DNA from: Lentisphaerae bacterium WC36
Lineage (GTDB): Bacteria > Verrucomicrobiota > Lentisphaeria > Victivallales > SZUA-371
Direction of reading: 5' to 3'
Assembly: GCA_020683205.1 (NCBI GenBank)
Contig: CP085689.1
Coordinates: forward strand, 930,001-994,000
Length of the DNA stretch: 64,000 bases
Shown here: positions 36,901 through 43,923 of the stretch, piece by piece
How the letters are laid out: each line of letters starts with the position of its first letter
Position numbering within the stretch: the stretch's first letter is position 1
Made by a program: the position numbers and the translations under genes
The notes under the pieces: model-generated
Databases searched by the model: none
Told to the model about the DNA's origin: nothing
What the model saw: only the letters and a program-made list of their open reading frames with translations

Positions 36901-38785
36901 TAGCCTGTAAACAGTCATGAATTTTATTATGAATGACATTTAATTGATCATATAAATCACTGCTCATAAATGGCGGTGTTAGGTGTGTAACCATCATTGC
37001 ATAACTACGACGTTTTGCAATTACTGCTTCTCCAATATTATTGATGGTGTAAATATAAAAATGCGGCATATCGCCAATTAAAATATCGCTCCAGTCATAG
37101 TCACTTAATGCTGTTTGTTTCCATGGTAAAAATTCAAAACTTCCGTGCGTTCCGAAGTGAATTAACGCATCTGTTTTGAAGCCAAAACGAGCCCATAAAT
37201 ATGTTGCAATGTATGGATGTGGTGGTGCTTGTTTAGCTCCATGAATGATTTTAACCGTGTCATCACCCATTGCAGGTAATGATTGTGGCATTAAAACCAC
37301 ATTGCCATAGCGAATTCCAGATAAAACAATATTATCGTCTTTGTTCATGTATTCGCCTGGAGCATTGCCATATTGGTCAATTACACTTTGATATAAATCC
37401 TTTGGTAACGCTTGATTTACCCAGCTGAGATAATCTTTTGTAGGAATGTTGAATTCCATTTTACTATTATTTACAAATTCAGCAATTTTACCTTTAGCAT
37501 ACGGATTAAATACAGCTGCACGTTTTTGAATTTCAGCAAATAATTCGTCTGCGTTGTTTGGTAATCCGTCAACATTATAACCTTCAGATTGTAATTTTTT
37601 CAAGGTATTAAACAGTGATGGTGCAACCTCAAGCCCTGCCGCATTCATGGCATTTTTACCTGCACCTTTGTAGTAAACAATAACGACTTTTTTGTCTTTG
37701 TTTGCCTTTTGCTTTAAATTTAAATATTTATTAACGGTGCTTACAAATCTTCTAATGCGTTTTTTTAGTGGTTTAAAAACATATAATCCACGTTCATTTT
37801 TAAATTGTGCAGATAATGCAAAAGGCATTATTCCGCCATCGATTTCAGGCATAGTAATGCTTTGACTCATTATCCCTCCAGCCATGCCACGTTGATCTTT
37901 AAGCCATGAATTATATGGCGCAAAAACATTGATTGGGCACAAATATGGAATATTTAATTCTTTTAGAACTGGAATAACTTCAGCAAAGCGACCATGTGGC
38001 ATAATTGATACTAAATTTGGTTTGATTTCTTTAATAAAATCAATTTTTTTTCTAAATCCGAAAACGGGATAAACATTGATTTTTTGTTTGGCAAATTCTT
38101 TAATAATATATTGAATATGCTCTGAATTACCACCAACGTTTGATGTTAAAAAAACAACTTTAGGACTATTTTCAATATATAATTTTTCTGCTTTTAAAAA
38201 TTTTTCATATTCATCAACTGTTTTGAAAATATTATCATCGCCAACATAAAATAAACCATCTTGTGGTATTTTGACTGGTTGTGTTATTTTGTTAATAAAA
38301 AACTTTTTATTATCTATTTTTGCCCGAGTATAATTCAATAATCTTTGGTAGTTTGCTTTTGAAGAATTTCCTAAACACTTCTCAATGTATTGCAAATCTT
38401 TACCTGTGATTGAATTAATATCATTTTCTTTGCTAGTTGCGCTACCAACATACACTGCTAAGCCATTTTTAACTGCAGCTTTTAAATTTTCTAATTGTTG
38501 ATTTGAAAACTTTAAACCCATACCAAAAATATATACGGCATCATAATTATTTAAATTGGTGATTTTATCACCATCTTTAGCCTTTTTTGTTTTCCAATTG
38601 ATGCGTTCTGTTTTGATAAACTTGTTGTTAGTGTTGCTGTCAGCAAATTCTGCATATAAATAATCTGGATAATTAATGAATGCAATTCTTGTTGGACTTG
38701 CAAATTTATTGTAAATTCCATAACCAACTGCTATTGCCGTAACTGCCATAAAAATAATAAAAATAAATAATTTCTTAAACTTCAT
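33959..38785 (-). CDS. Membrane-anchored CobN/HmuS-like chelatase-family protein
   Basis: 1608 residues from the ATG at 38785 (AAGGAGAAAG upstream). An N-terminal signal-anchor (KLFIFIIFMAVTAIAVGYGI) and a C-terminal helix (LIMIGVVILLILISMFIGSK) would hold a large extracytoplasmic body in the membrane. The body is CobN/Mg-chelatase-H-like: HFGTHGSFEFLPWKQ near residue 545, LWGGEFIRSHGTN near 1150, PRIDVIVQTSGQFRGAATSR near 1190 and VFGGVNGNFGTGIMGLVESG near 1280. A lysine-rich helical insert of roughly 350 residues lies between about 680 and 1050. Proteins of this kind with ExbB-like and DUF2149 partners are the HmuS branch found in hmuYRSTUV haem loci of Bacteroidetes, where removal of metal from porphyrins has been proposed. 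The haem assignment here is by that context; cobalt chelation is the alternative, less likely because of the Fur-like gene and the absence of cobS/cobT. Confidence 0.88.
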   Translation of the reverse strand: MKFKKLFIFIIFMAVTAIAVGYGIYNKFASPTRIAFINYPDYLYAEFADSNTNNKFIKTERINWKTKKAKDGDKITNLNNYDAVYIFGMGLKFSNQQLENLKAAVKNGLAVYVGSATSKENDINSITGKDLQYIEKCLGNSSKANYQRLLNYTRAKIDNKKFFINKITQPVKIPQDGLFYVGDDNIFKTVDEYEKFLKAEKLYIENSPKVVFLTSNVGGNSEHIQYIIKEFAKQKINVYPVFGFRKKIDFIKEIKPNLVSIMPHGRFAEVIPVLKELNIPYLCPINVFAPYNSWLKDQRGMAGGIMSQSITMPEIDGGIMPFALSAQFKNERGLYVFKPLKKRIRRFVSTVNKYLNLKQKANKDKKVVIVYYKGAGKNAMNAAGLEVAPSLFNTLKKLQSEGYNVDGLPNNADELFAEIQKRAAVFNPYAKGKIAEFVNNSKMEFNIPTKDYLSWVNQALPKDLYQSVIDQYGNAPGEYMNKDDNIVLSGIRYGNVVLMPQSLPAMGDDTVKIIHGAKQAPPHPYIATYLWARFGFKTDALIHFGTHGSFEFLPWKQTALSDYDWSDILIGDMPHFYIYTINNIGEAVIAKRRSYAMMVTHLTPPFMSSDLYDQLNVIHNKIHDCLQAKENEVLRREYEKSLIKLIKKQNIDKELKLSKNDLSVPLQDDKLLIIHNYIHEIENAKVNRGLYVLGRNYNKEEAQETARLMAVDAIAINMADVDIEKGIITVKQKDNKHFFEDHYAEKAHEMISKIFTGQDGLKLLNNDDLKLYQQVTKNHIKTKKSVNLMAEMMKMRANAKEQKLKSSSQNSTNQIAKISEKDKSMIKSLYIKCSDNSEKETFIKSFADEAKFEKIASLANPRNLARAQRMAKMIPKMAKTVNLASEEKMLKFIRLLSKNNRYKKYFISILDDPKIRTKILKQQEQHKINNIKILLADDSIKSLYLALNHTKLANKLASKKITDMKQLRNKIVEIKKIKAQLQFGLRLANDSNYQLITDFDNKHAKNIAKVLQTSRQSLLKAIKICDNNLKTAQQRFDSFIHAMKQIIEAVNNVNKYQSALIDSTKIEAEALINVLNGGYIEATPGADPIRNPNSIPTGKNLYSVDAEATPTKEAWEAAKKLTKSLIANKLKSTGNYPNKVAFTLWGGEFIRSHGTNVAQILYLLGVEPVWSSTGRVKDVKLIPIEELKRPRIDVIVQTSGQFRGAATSRIYLIDKAVKLAANANDNDFFDANGKKFVNNVKKGSTDAEKVLIDKGYSPIEARKLSAARVFGGVNGNFGTGIMGLVESGDKWDDSEVIADQYLKNMGAVYSEDMWSEYKEGIFEAAMQNTDTVVQPRSSNTTGPLSLDHVYEFMGGMNLSIKKVTGKNPDIYFNDLRNPNSIKVQDAKEAAMIEARSTILNPKYLEEMTQEGASAAESMAEIARNSYGWEVMRPKMLEDYYWEDLKATIIDDKHKIGMKKFFEDKNPYALQEMTAVMLETIRKGLWNADEKTKKELAKLHAEMVKKHDAGCSNFVCNNSKLNNMIEKLINDDKQLQKEYQKKIKDIKEVAKNQKKQVNKERVELKKQQPKKQNLDELIKNNKSALIMIGVVILLILISMFIGSKRNKEI

Positions 38786-38800
38786 AATCAAACTTTCTCC

Positions 38801-39151
38801 TTATTCTGGAATATAAATGATATCACCATTATCAAGTTGATATGCAATACCAACACGTTTACCTTTGCCGTCGCCAGTAGCTTTTTTCTGACTATTTTCG
38901 GCTTTGTAACGTTCTATTTTATTTTTCTTCTTGACGATTATTTCCATATCCTTTTTGCCAGCATTTTTAACAAATGAAACATCTTGATCTGTTAAAAATT
39001 CGGTCATTTTCATTCGTACAACAAATGCTACCATTAATGCTACAGCAAAAACCATTGCGACATCAAATAAATTTGCCATCAATGATAATGGATTATTATC
39101 TTCAGAACTACCTAGTGATTCTAAGTAACGGTTTTTTCGACGATACGCCAT
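38801..39151 (-). CDS. DUF2149 (ExbD-like/HmuV-type) protein
   Basis: 116 residues with one membrane helix (LFDVAMVFAVALMVAFVVRM) near residue 35 and a short basic domain ending VGIAYQLDNGDIIYIPE, as in DUF2149. The domain plan (cytoplasmic N-terminus, single helix, periplasmic part) parallels ExbD/TolR. DUF2149 genes regularly sit between ExbB-like and CobN-like genes, as here (23 bp after the ExbB-like gene, 15 bp before the CobN-like one). It probably forms a proton-driven complex with the ExbB-like protein that energises the CobN-like protein. Confidence 0.85.
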   Translation of the reverse strand: MAYRRKNRYLESLGSSEDNNPLSLMANLFDVAMVFAVALMVAFVVRMKMTEFLTDQDVSFVKNAGKKDMEIIVKKKNKIERYKAENSQKKATGDGKGKRVGIAYQLDNGDIIYIPE

Positions 39152-39174
39152 AATTTACTCCTGAGTGCTCTGTT

Positions 39175-39765
39175 TTAGGCATTATCTTGGTTGTGAAGCT
39201 GAACATCTAAAACATATTGTAAATTGCTAATTTCGCTGTTATACCACAATTTTTTAATTGAGTAGGTGATTAGACCAATTGCTCCAACAAAAATACCAAT
39301 TACTGTTGTCGCGAATGCCATTTGTAAATTGATAGCCATCGAAGCAATATCGCCATTTGCTAGACCAACTAGAGCAGGCCCCATAGGAATTAATGTTCCC
39401 ATTAAACCTAACATTGGTCCAACTTTTAATAAAAAACTTAAACGTTCTAATTCACGAGCATAGTTACCATGGCTGTCAGCGATTAATTTGTCACAATGAA
39501 TGGGATGCCATTTAAGAGAAATCATATTTTGTAGTTTGCTAGAAAATGAACATTTAGGTAAATTTTCAAAATCAAAGTGCTCGATAGAATCGATAGAATT
39601 TATGATTAATTTGCGATTTTTATGTGCGCGCAAAAACTTGAAATACATTGAAAAAAATTCTCCTAAAAGCATCAGAGAGTATATGAATGCGATTAGTAGT
39701 AAGATGACTACTGGAATCATTAAGCTATTTGAAATCCAAAATAACATTTGTGTTAAATAATTCAT
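39175..39765 (-). CDS. MotA/TolQ/ExbB-like proton channel protein
   Basis: 196 residues with three membrane segments: MIPVVILLLIAFIYSLMLLG at the N-terminus, then FLLKVGPMLGLMGTLIPMGP near residue 115 and LQMAFATTVIGIFVGAIGLI near residue 150. The GPMLGLMGTLIPMGPAL and AFATTVIG patterns are those of ExbB/TolQ. It would form the proton-conducting ring with the DUF2149 protein. Position and partners match the hmuSTUV type of locus. No TonB gene is seen nearby. Confidence 0.92.
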   Translation of the reverse strand: MNYLTQMLFWISNSLMIPVVILLLIAFIYSLMLLGEFFSMYFKFLRAHKNRKLIINSIDSIEHFDFENLPKCSFSSKLQNMISLKWHPIHCDKLIADSHGNYARELERLSFLLKVGPMLGLMGTLIPMGPALVGLANGDIASMAINLQMAFATTVIGIFVGAIGLITYSIKKLWYNSEISNLQYVLDVQLHNQDNA

Positions 39766-39776
39766 GAAAAATCCTT

Positions 39777-40472
39777 CTATTTTAAAATTATCTGTAAAAA
39801 TTTATGTTTTATTTTATTTAATAATGGGGTTAAAATTGCTAAAATTATTACTATTGTACCAATGAATATTAATCCATAAAGCATTGAAATATCAATGGTA
39901 ATATAATTGGTTGCAGGTTTTGAATTAGTTAAAATTACTGGTAAAAACATTGCTAAAAATATTAATGTTAAACTGCTTGAAAAATTCATTTTTGAGATTT
40001 TTTCAAAACTCATTAATTGAATTATTTCACAGCTGATGATTGAAAAAATTAACAATAAAAATCCTACAGTTACACTTCCTAAAAAATAATTGATTCCACT
40101 CATTTTGTTAAAAACAAATATCACCAATAAAAATTGACTAAGCGGAAATAATAACGATGGTGTTAACGCTAATTTATTAATAAAATTAACATTTTCACTT
40201 AATATTTTTTTACGCAATAGAATTGCTGTTGTAACTAATGAGACTATTTCTTGGATAATCACAATTAAACAAATTGTTGTGAGAGTATTTGCATTTTCTA
40301 AAAATTTACTCAAATCATTTAAATTATAATTAGCTGCGTGTTTATAGCAGCAGCTAATAGTAAATATAATTGAAAATAACAAAAAATATCGAGATTTTCT
40401 TTTTATAAATGATAATCTATAAAGTGTTTGAAAATATGCTCCAATTAGAATTAAAATAATAAAAAAACTCAT
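39777..40472 (-). CDS. Polytopic membrane protein of the CobN/HmuS-like operon
   Basis: 231 residues, about six hydrophobic helices (FFIILILIGAYFQTLYRL at the start; TTICLIVIIQEIVSLVTTAI; LTLIFLAMFLPVILTNS). A six-helix protein, often DUF2162-like, occupies this slot beside DUF2149 and ExbB-like genes in related operons, so this is probably its counterpart. The assignment rests on position and topology, not on clear motifs. It lies 11 bp before the ExbB-like gene. Confidence 0.65.
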   Translation of the reverse strand: MSFFIILILIGAYFQTLYRLSFIKRKSRYFLLFSIIFTISCCYKHAANYNLNDLSKFLENANTLTTICLIVIIQEIVSLVTTAILLRKKILSENVNFINKLALTPSLLFPLSQFLLVIFVFNKMSGINYFLGSVTVGFLLLIFSIISCEIIQLMSFEKISKMNFSSSLTLIFLAMFLPVILTNSKPATNYITIDISMLYGLIFIGTIVIILAILTPLLNKIKHKFLQIILK

Positions 40473-40487
40473 TTTATAATTTAACCC

Positions 40488-40913
40488 TTAACTTTGTTCA
40501 TCAACAATAATGTTTAATAATTGCCACTTGTTGTTTTTGTGATGAAGCTGAAACTTTGTCTCATTGGTATTGTTTTTGTAATAAACATAAATATAATTCT
40601 TAACAGCTTTAGATTGAGAAACCTTTGAAGCGGTGTTATTACTTGTTAAATTTTTTGCATAACTATAAATTACTTCACCAAGCTGATGGTCTAAATTTAA
40701 ACTTTTTGAAAATGATGCAGAGTTTTTTGTGTGTGCAATTTTGATAATATTGCTACAAAAATCAATAGCATTTTCTTTGATAATTGAATTTTCAACTTGA
40801 ACTTCCTGCTTTAACTTTGAGTAATTTTCATCACTATTACCTAGTAAAAATATCATTGATCCTAACATTACTGTTAAAGCAATTAATGCTCCATAAATTT
40901 TCTTTTTTTTCAT
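40488..40913 (-). CDS. Small membrane-anchored protein of the pseudopilin-HmuS-like operon
   Basis: 141 residues: a short basic start (MKKKKIYG), one hydrophobic helix (ALIALTVMLGSMIFLLG) and a soluble extracytoplasmic part of about 110 residues ending YVYYKNNTNETKFQLHHKNN. That end resembles the last strands of an NTF2-like or lumazine-binding-like fold, but this is weak. No family is recognised. It lies 2 bp after the pseudopilin stop, so the two are likely partners. Confidence 0.6.
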   Translation of the reverse strand: MKKKKIYGALIALTVMLGSMIFLLGNSDENYSKLKQEVQVENSIIKENAIDFCSNIIKIAHTKNSASFSKSLNLDHQLGEVIYSYAKNLTSNNTASKVSQSKAVKNYIYVYYKNNTNETKFQLHHKNNKWQLLNIIVDEQS

Positions 40914-40915
40914 TA

Positions 40916-41683
40916 TTAATCCCTCGTTGCATAAATTGAATAAACGCTATTATCAAGAGCAATATCACCAATTACACCGCCATTAACTTCTTCTGTTGCT
41001 GTTGGATCGACATTTTTTTCGCTAGTTGCGTGACCATCTGCCCAAGCGATTCCAGCGCGTCCCGCATGACGGAAATGTATTGAATTCATACCCATAGCTC
41101 CTCCAGAATATTTATGATTATTACCTGGCTTTTGATGCGGGTATAGTAATGGGCTAATTGATAAATATGATCCCATTTTCCATGCTGAATCTCCAAATAC
41201 AACCATGTTTGAAGGTGTAGATATTCGAGAAATTTTTGCGTTAACCCCAGGCGCACCTGATGAGCTGTAACCGCCTAACCACATTGCATTGTAGCCATAA
41301 CCTGCTTCTTTGATGGATGTCATATCACTTTTATCGCCACCAAACCTTGAACATATAAAAATTTGTCCACAGTTTCCAATATATTCTCCAAACATTTCGT
41401 TCTCAGTTAAATCATAAGTACCATCACCATTTGACATTCCATGCCAGTATGGCCCAGGTACCCCATGCCCAACTGCTTCTTTATATTTTGGTGCCAAGCC
41501 ATCATTGTCAACTGAATACATTTGAAAACCCATCCCCATTTGTTTCAGATTGTTAACACACGATATTGAGCGAGCTTTTTCACGTGCTGCACCTAGAGCG
41601 GGAAGTAGCATTCCTGCTAAAATTGAAATAATAGCAACTACTACTAACAATTCAATCAGTGTAAAATTTTTCTTAGAAAACAT
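40916..41683 (-). CDS. Pseudopilin-like H-x9-DG protein of the haem/iron-type operon
   Basis: 255 residues. A very short leader (MFSKKN) is followed by [20 protein letters not shown] and [16 protein letters not shown]. The globular part has [15 protein letters not shown] and [12 protein letters not shown]. The C-terminal signature is a His in IHFRH, nine residues, then DGHA (H-x9-DG). It resembles the B12-operon pseudopilin (same WHG and YGYN elements) but lacks the long leader. AAAGGATAAAATA precedes the start. It lies between the Fur-like gene and the membrane/CobN-like genes on the same strand. Like its counterpart it occupies the place where a capture protein or receptor is expected; function is inferred from context only. 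Confidence 0.87.
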   Translation of the reverse strand: MFSKKNFTLIELLVVVAIISILAGMLLPALGAAREKARSISCVNNLKQMGMGFQMYSVDNDGLAPKYKEAVGHGVPGPYWHGMSNGDGTYDLTENEMFGEYIGNCGQIFICSRFGGDKSDMTSIKEAGYGYNAMWLGGYSSSGAPGVNAKISRISTPSNMVVFGDSAWKMGSYLSISPLLYPHQKPGNNHKYSGGAMGMNSIHFRHAGRAGIAWADGHATSEKNVDPTATEEVNGGVIGDIALDNSVYSIYATRD

Positions 41684-41712
41684 TATTTTATCCTTTATAT
41701 ATTTTTATTTGT

Positions 41713-42141
41713 TTAATTTATTTTTATTGAGACGGTGATATTTTTAGATTCTAATAGGTTATCATTACAAATTTTTTTAATTAATTGATTTAGAAGAATA
41801 TTTTCTTCAATAACTATTTTTTTTGAATTATTTGCAATTATTTCATAACGAACTTTTTCATTAACATTTTGCGATTTTAAACGATAATATTTAGTTTTGC
41901 TATTTAATGAATGTGGACAGTTAAAATCATGAACACATTCAATTATATTTGCGTCTAAAAAGATTTTTAAATTACGATAAACTGTTGAGCTATTAATGAA
42001 TTTTAATGAATTTTCAATATCTTTGACTGTAAAATTTTGTTTCAAAAATTTTTGATGAATTACATTAAACATTTCTTGTCGTTCATGAGTAAAATTTAAT
42101 TTTTTATTTTTTAAATATTGTTCAAATTGCTCTTGTACCAT
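41713..42141 (-). CDS. Fur-family regulator lacking the usual metal-ligand motifs
   Basis: 142 residues with the Fur winged helix: LNFTHERQEMFNVIHQKF, then INSSTVYRNLKIFLDANII (recognition helix). The second half is degenerate. The usual HHxHxxC segment is replaced by HDFNCPHSLNSKTKYYRLK, and no CxxC pairs are present, so metal sensing would differ from canonical Fur, Zur or PerR. It is the first gene of the leftward operon and has two metal-box-like palindromes in its promoter, which suggests autoregulation, although another metalloregulator could bind there. Confidence 0.8.
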   Translation of the reverse strand: MVQEQFEQYLKNKKLNFTHERQEMFNVIHQKFLKQNFTVKDIENSLKFINSSTVYRNLKIFLDANIIECVHDFNCPHSLNSKTKYYRLKSQNVNEKVRYEIIANNSKKIVIEENILLNQLIKKICNDNLLESKNITVSIKIN

Positions 42142-42159
42142 TTTATATACCTTTGTTAA

Positions 42160-42251
42160 TTAGGTTATCCTAACTTGCTTAAATTTAGTTGTTTTTTTAG
42201 AAAAGTCAATTAGGTTTACCTAATTTTAATTAAAATTGCAAATATTTGCAA
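42160..42251. promoter_or_regulatory. Divergent control region with three palindromes and two promoters
   Basis: Minus strand: TTGACT overlaps the edge of the perfect palindrome AATTAGGTTTACCTAATT (42208-42225) and is followed after 16 bp by TAAATT. A related box TTAGGTTATCCTAA (42160-42173) lies near the expected start site. Both resemble DtxR/Fur-type iron boxes (TTAGG...CCTAA). Plus strand: TTGCAA (42246-42251) is followed after 17 bp by TAAAAT (42269-42274), upstream of the GNAT gene; its -35 lies in a third palindrome, TTGCAAATATTTGCAA (42236-42251). Repression of both directions is likely but inferred. Confidence 0.6.
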
Positions 42252-42317
42252 AATTTTCAACTAAGTTGTAAAATAAATAGGGTAGCTGAGGTGTTAAATT
42301 TTTAATTAGGAGAAGCT

Positions 42318-42872
42318 ATGAGCAAAATAACGGTTAGACCTCCATCAAACAAAGATGAGATTTTACAGCTTTGTAAGTTAAATCATCAAGTTTTTGCTAA
42401 TGAATTACGTCTACATCATAATCAGGATAATGGCATTTTAATTGATAAATTTCATCAAAAAAATTCCTATATTGGCGCATGGAAAGATAATACCGCAATC
42501 GGAATGATTTGTACTCATAGCGAAGAGCCATTTTCTGCCGTTGAACGATTCAAAAACATAATAAAAAAGTATATTATAGATGGTGCTACTGCAGAAATTA
42601 GGTTGTTTGCTTTACAAAAAAAATATCGAAAAAATAGCAAATTAGCGGTTTTGCTGGGGACTAAATTATTCAAAGAGTTGGCAAAACAAAACATTCAGCG
42701 AATTATTATTTCAGGAATATCTCAGCAACAGGAATTTTATGAACATATTGGTTTTAAAACGGTTGGTGATGCTGTTCAGGAAGAATATGCAGCTTTTTTC
42801 CCAATGATAGCTAATCCTCAAGAAGTGTTAGATCGATATAAAAGTGTAACGACTAGAGTTATGAAAAAATGA
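42318..42872 (+). CDS. GNAT-family acyltransferase-like protein
   Basis: 184 residues. VRPPSNKDEILQLCKLNHQV at the start, IDKFHQKNSYIGAWKDNTAI and IGMICTH in the middle, EIRLFALQKKYRKNSKLAVL as the acyl-CoA-binding region (beta4/alpha3), and FYEHIGFKTVGD near the end fit a GNAT fold. The N-terminal pattern also resembles the branch that includes autoinducer synthases and FeeM-type N-acyl amino acid synthases, so an acyl-ACP or acyl-CoA donor is possible. AGGAGAAGCT precedes the ATG. It overlaps the following aminotransferase by 4 nt, so the pair acted together. Confidence 0.75.
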   Translation: MSKITVRPPSNKDEILQLCKLNHQVFANELRLHHNQDNGILIDKFHQKNSYIGAWKDNTAIGMICTHSEEPFSAVERFKNIIKKYIIDGATAEIRLFALQKKYRKNSKLAVLLGTKLFKELAKQNIQRIIISGISQQQEFYEHIGFKTVGDAVQEEYAAFFPMIANPQEVLDRYKSVTTRVMKK

Positions 42873-43899
42873 AATTTGTACCAACAGTTCCACATCTTTT
42901 TGAGTCCTCAATCTTAGCGATGCAAGAGCCGATAATTTCTCATCGTAGTGACAATTTTAATTCTTTGTTCAATGATGTTAAAAATAATTTAATTAGATTA
43001 AGTTTTAATTATTTTTATCCTATAATTGTTACTGGAACAGGTACATATGCGAATGAGTTAATGATTTGGAATTTTGCGCATTTAGCGAATAAAATTTTAA
43101 TTTTAACCAACGGTGAATTTGGGCAACGTTTAAAAAATCAATGTTTGAAATGCAGAGCAGATTCGTTAATAATGGACTTTGGTTGGGGAAAACCGTTCGA
43201 CTTTGAACAAATTGCTAAAACTCTTGAAGGAAATAATAATATAGATTGGATTTATGCTGTTGCTATGGAGACGAGTTGTGGCATGAAAAACTCTGTAGAT
43301 AAGTTGAATTCACTAGCACAAAAATTTAAAGTCAAAATTGCCTTAGATGCGGTAAGCGACATCGGTGTAAATAATGAACTTTTTCGTTATGATTCAGTTA
43401 AAATATTGAGTGCTTCAAGTGGAAAAGCTTTAGCCGCATTGCCAGGAATCTCATTACTTTTTGTGGCAAATGACTTAGAAATTAAAGAGTTTGATAGCTG
43501 CCAGAGTCCTTATCAATTATAAAATTAATTGCCGCTGAGAAAAATAGAGGAGGGGTTCTTAATACAATGGGATCAACTCAGTTAGCAGTATTGAATGCAA
43601 GTTTAAATGAGATTAGTGATATTGAAAAGTACTGTAAAAATTTGCTGAATTTCAAAAATTATATTATTGAAAACATGCTGTCTCTTGGAATTGAGATATT
43701 TCCGAATAGTGATTCACATATTGTTACAGCTTTTTATCGACCAGAGGCAAAGCTTTGGCAAAAAATGGTAAAAAATTTACATAAAGAAAATATTGATATT
43801 TACTATCAAGTGCCATATCTTGAAAAAATAATCTTTTTGAAGTCGCCACTATGGGAAATGTTAAGTTTGACGACCTCAAAAAAATGTTTGATATACTAA
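42869..43899 (+). pseudogene. Class V aminotransferase, interrupted by a frameshift
   Basis: PLP-dependent aminotransferase of class V. The first frame (42869-43522) holds ISHRSDNFNSLFNDV, IVTGTGTYANELMIWNF, ILTNGEFGQRLKNQC and AMETSCGMKNSVDKL, then IALDAVSDIGV and ASSGKALAALPGISLLF with the PLP lysine near residue 190. It stops after SPYQL. From about 43520 the next frame reads IIKLIAAEKNRGG and continues through MGSTQLAVLNASL to 43899, the C-terminal domain. Adding one base near 43515-43525 restores about 343 residues. There is no long homopolymer at the break. It is probably inactive now, unless the break is a sequencing error. The substrate cannot be told. Confidence 0.8.
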
Positions 43900-43923
43900 A
43901 AAATTGTTAATTTATATAATATT

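Noticed and set aside
33959-38785. Reading the CobN-like gene as the aerobic cobaltochelatase subunit CobN
   Set aside because: The pathway here is anaerobic with CbiK, no cobS or cobT is seen, the protein is anchored at both ends, and ExbB-like and DUF2149 partners adjoin it; the HmuS branch fits better.
39266-39463. Open frame opposite the ExbB-like gene
   Set aside because: The ExbB/TolQ motifs on the other strand are clear; this frame has a biased composition typical of antisense reading.
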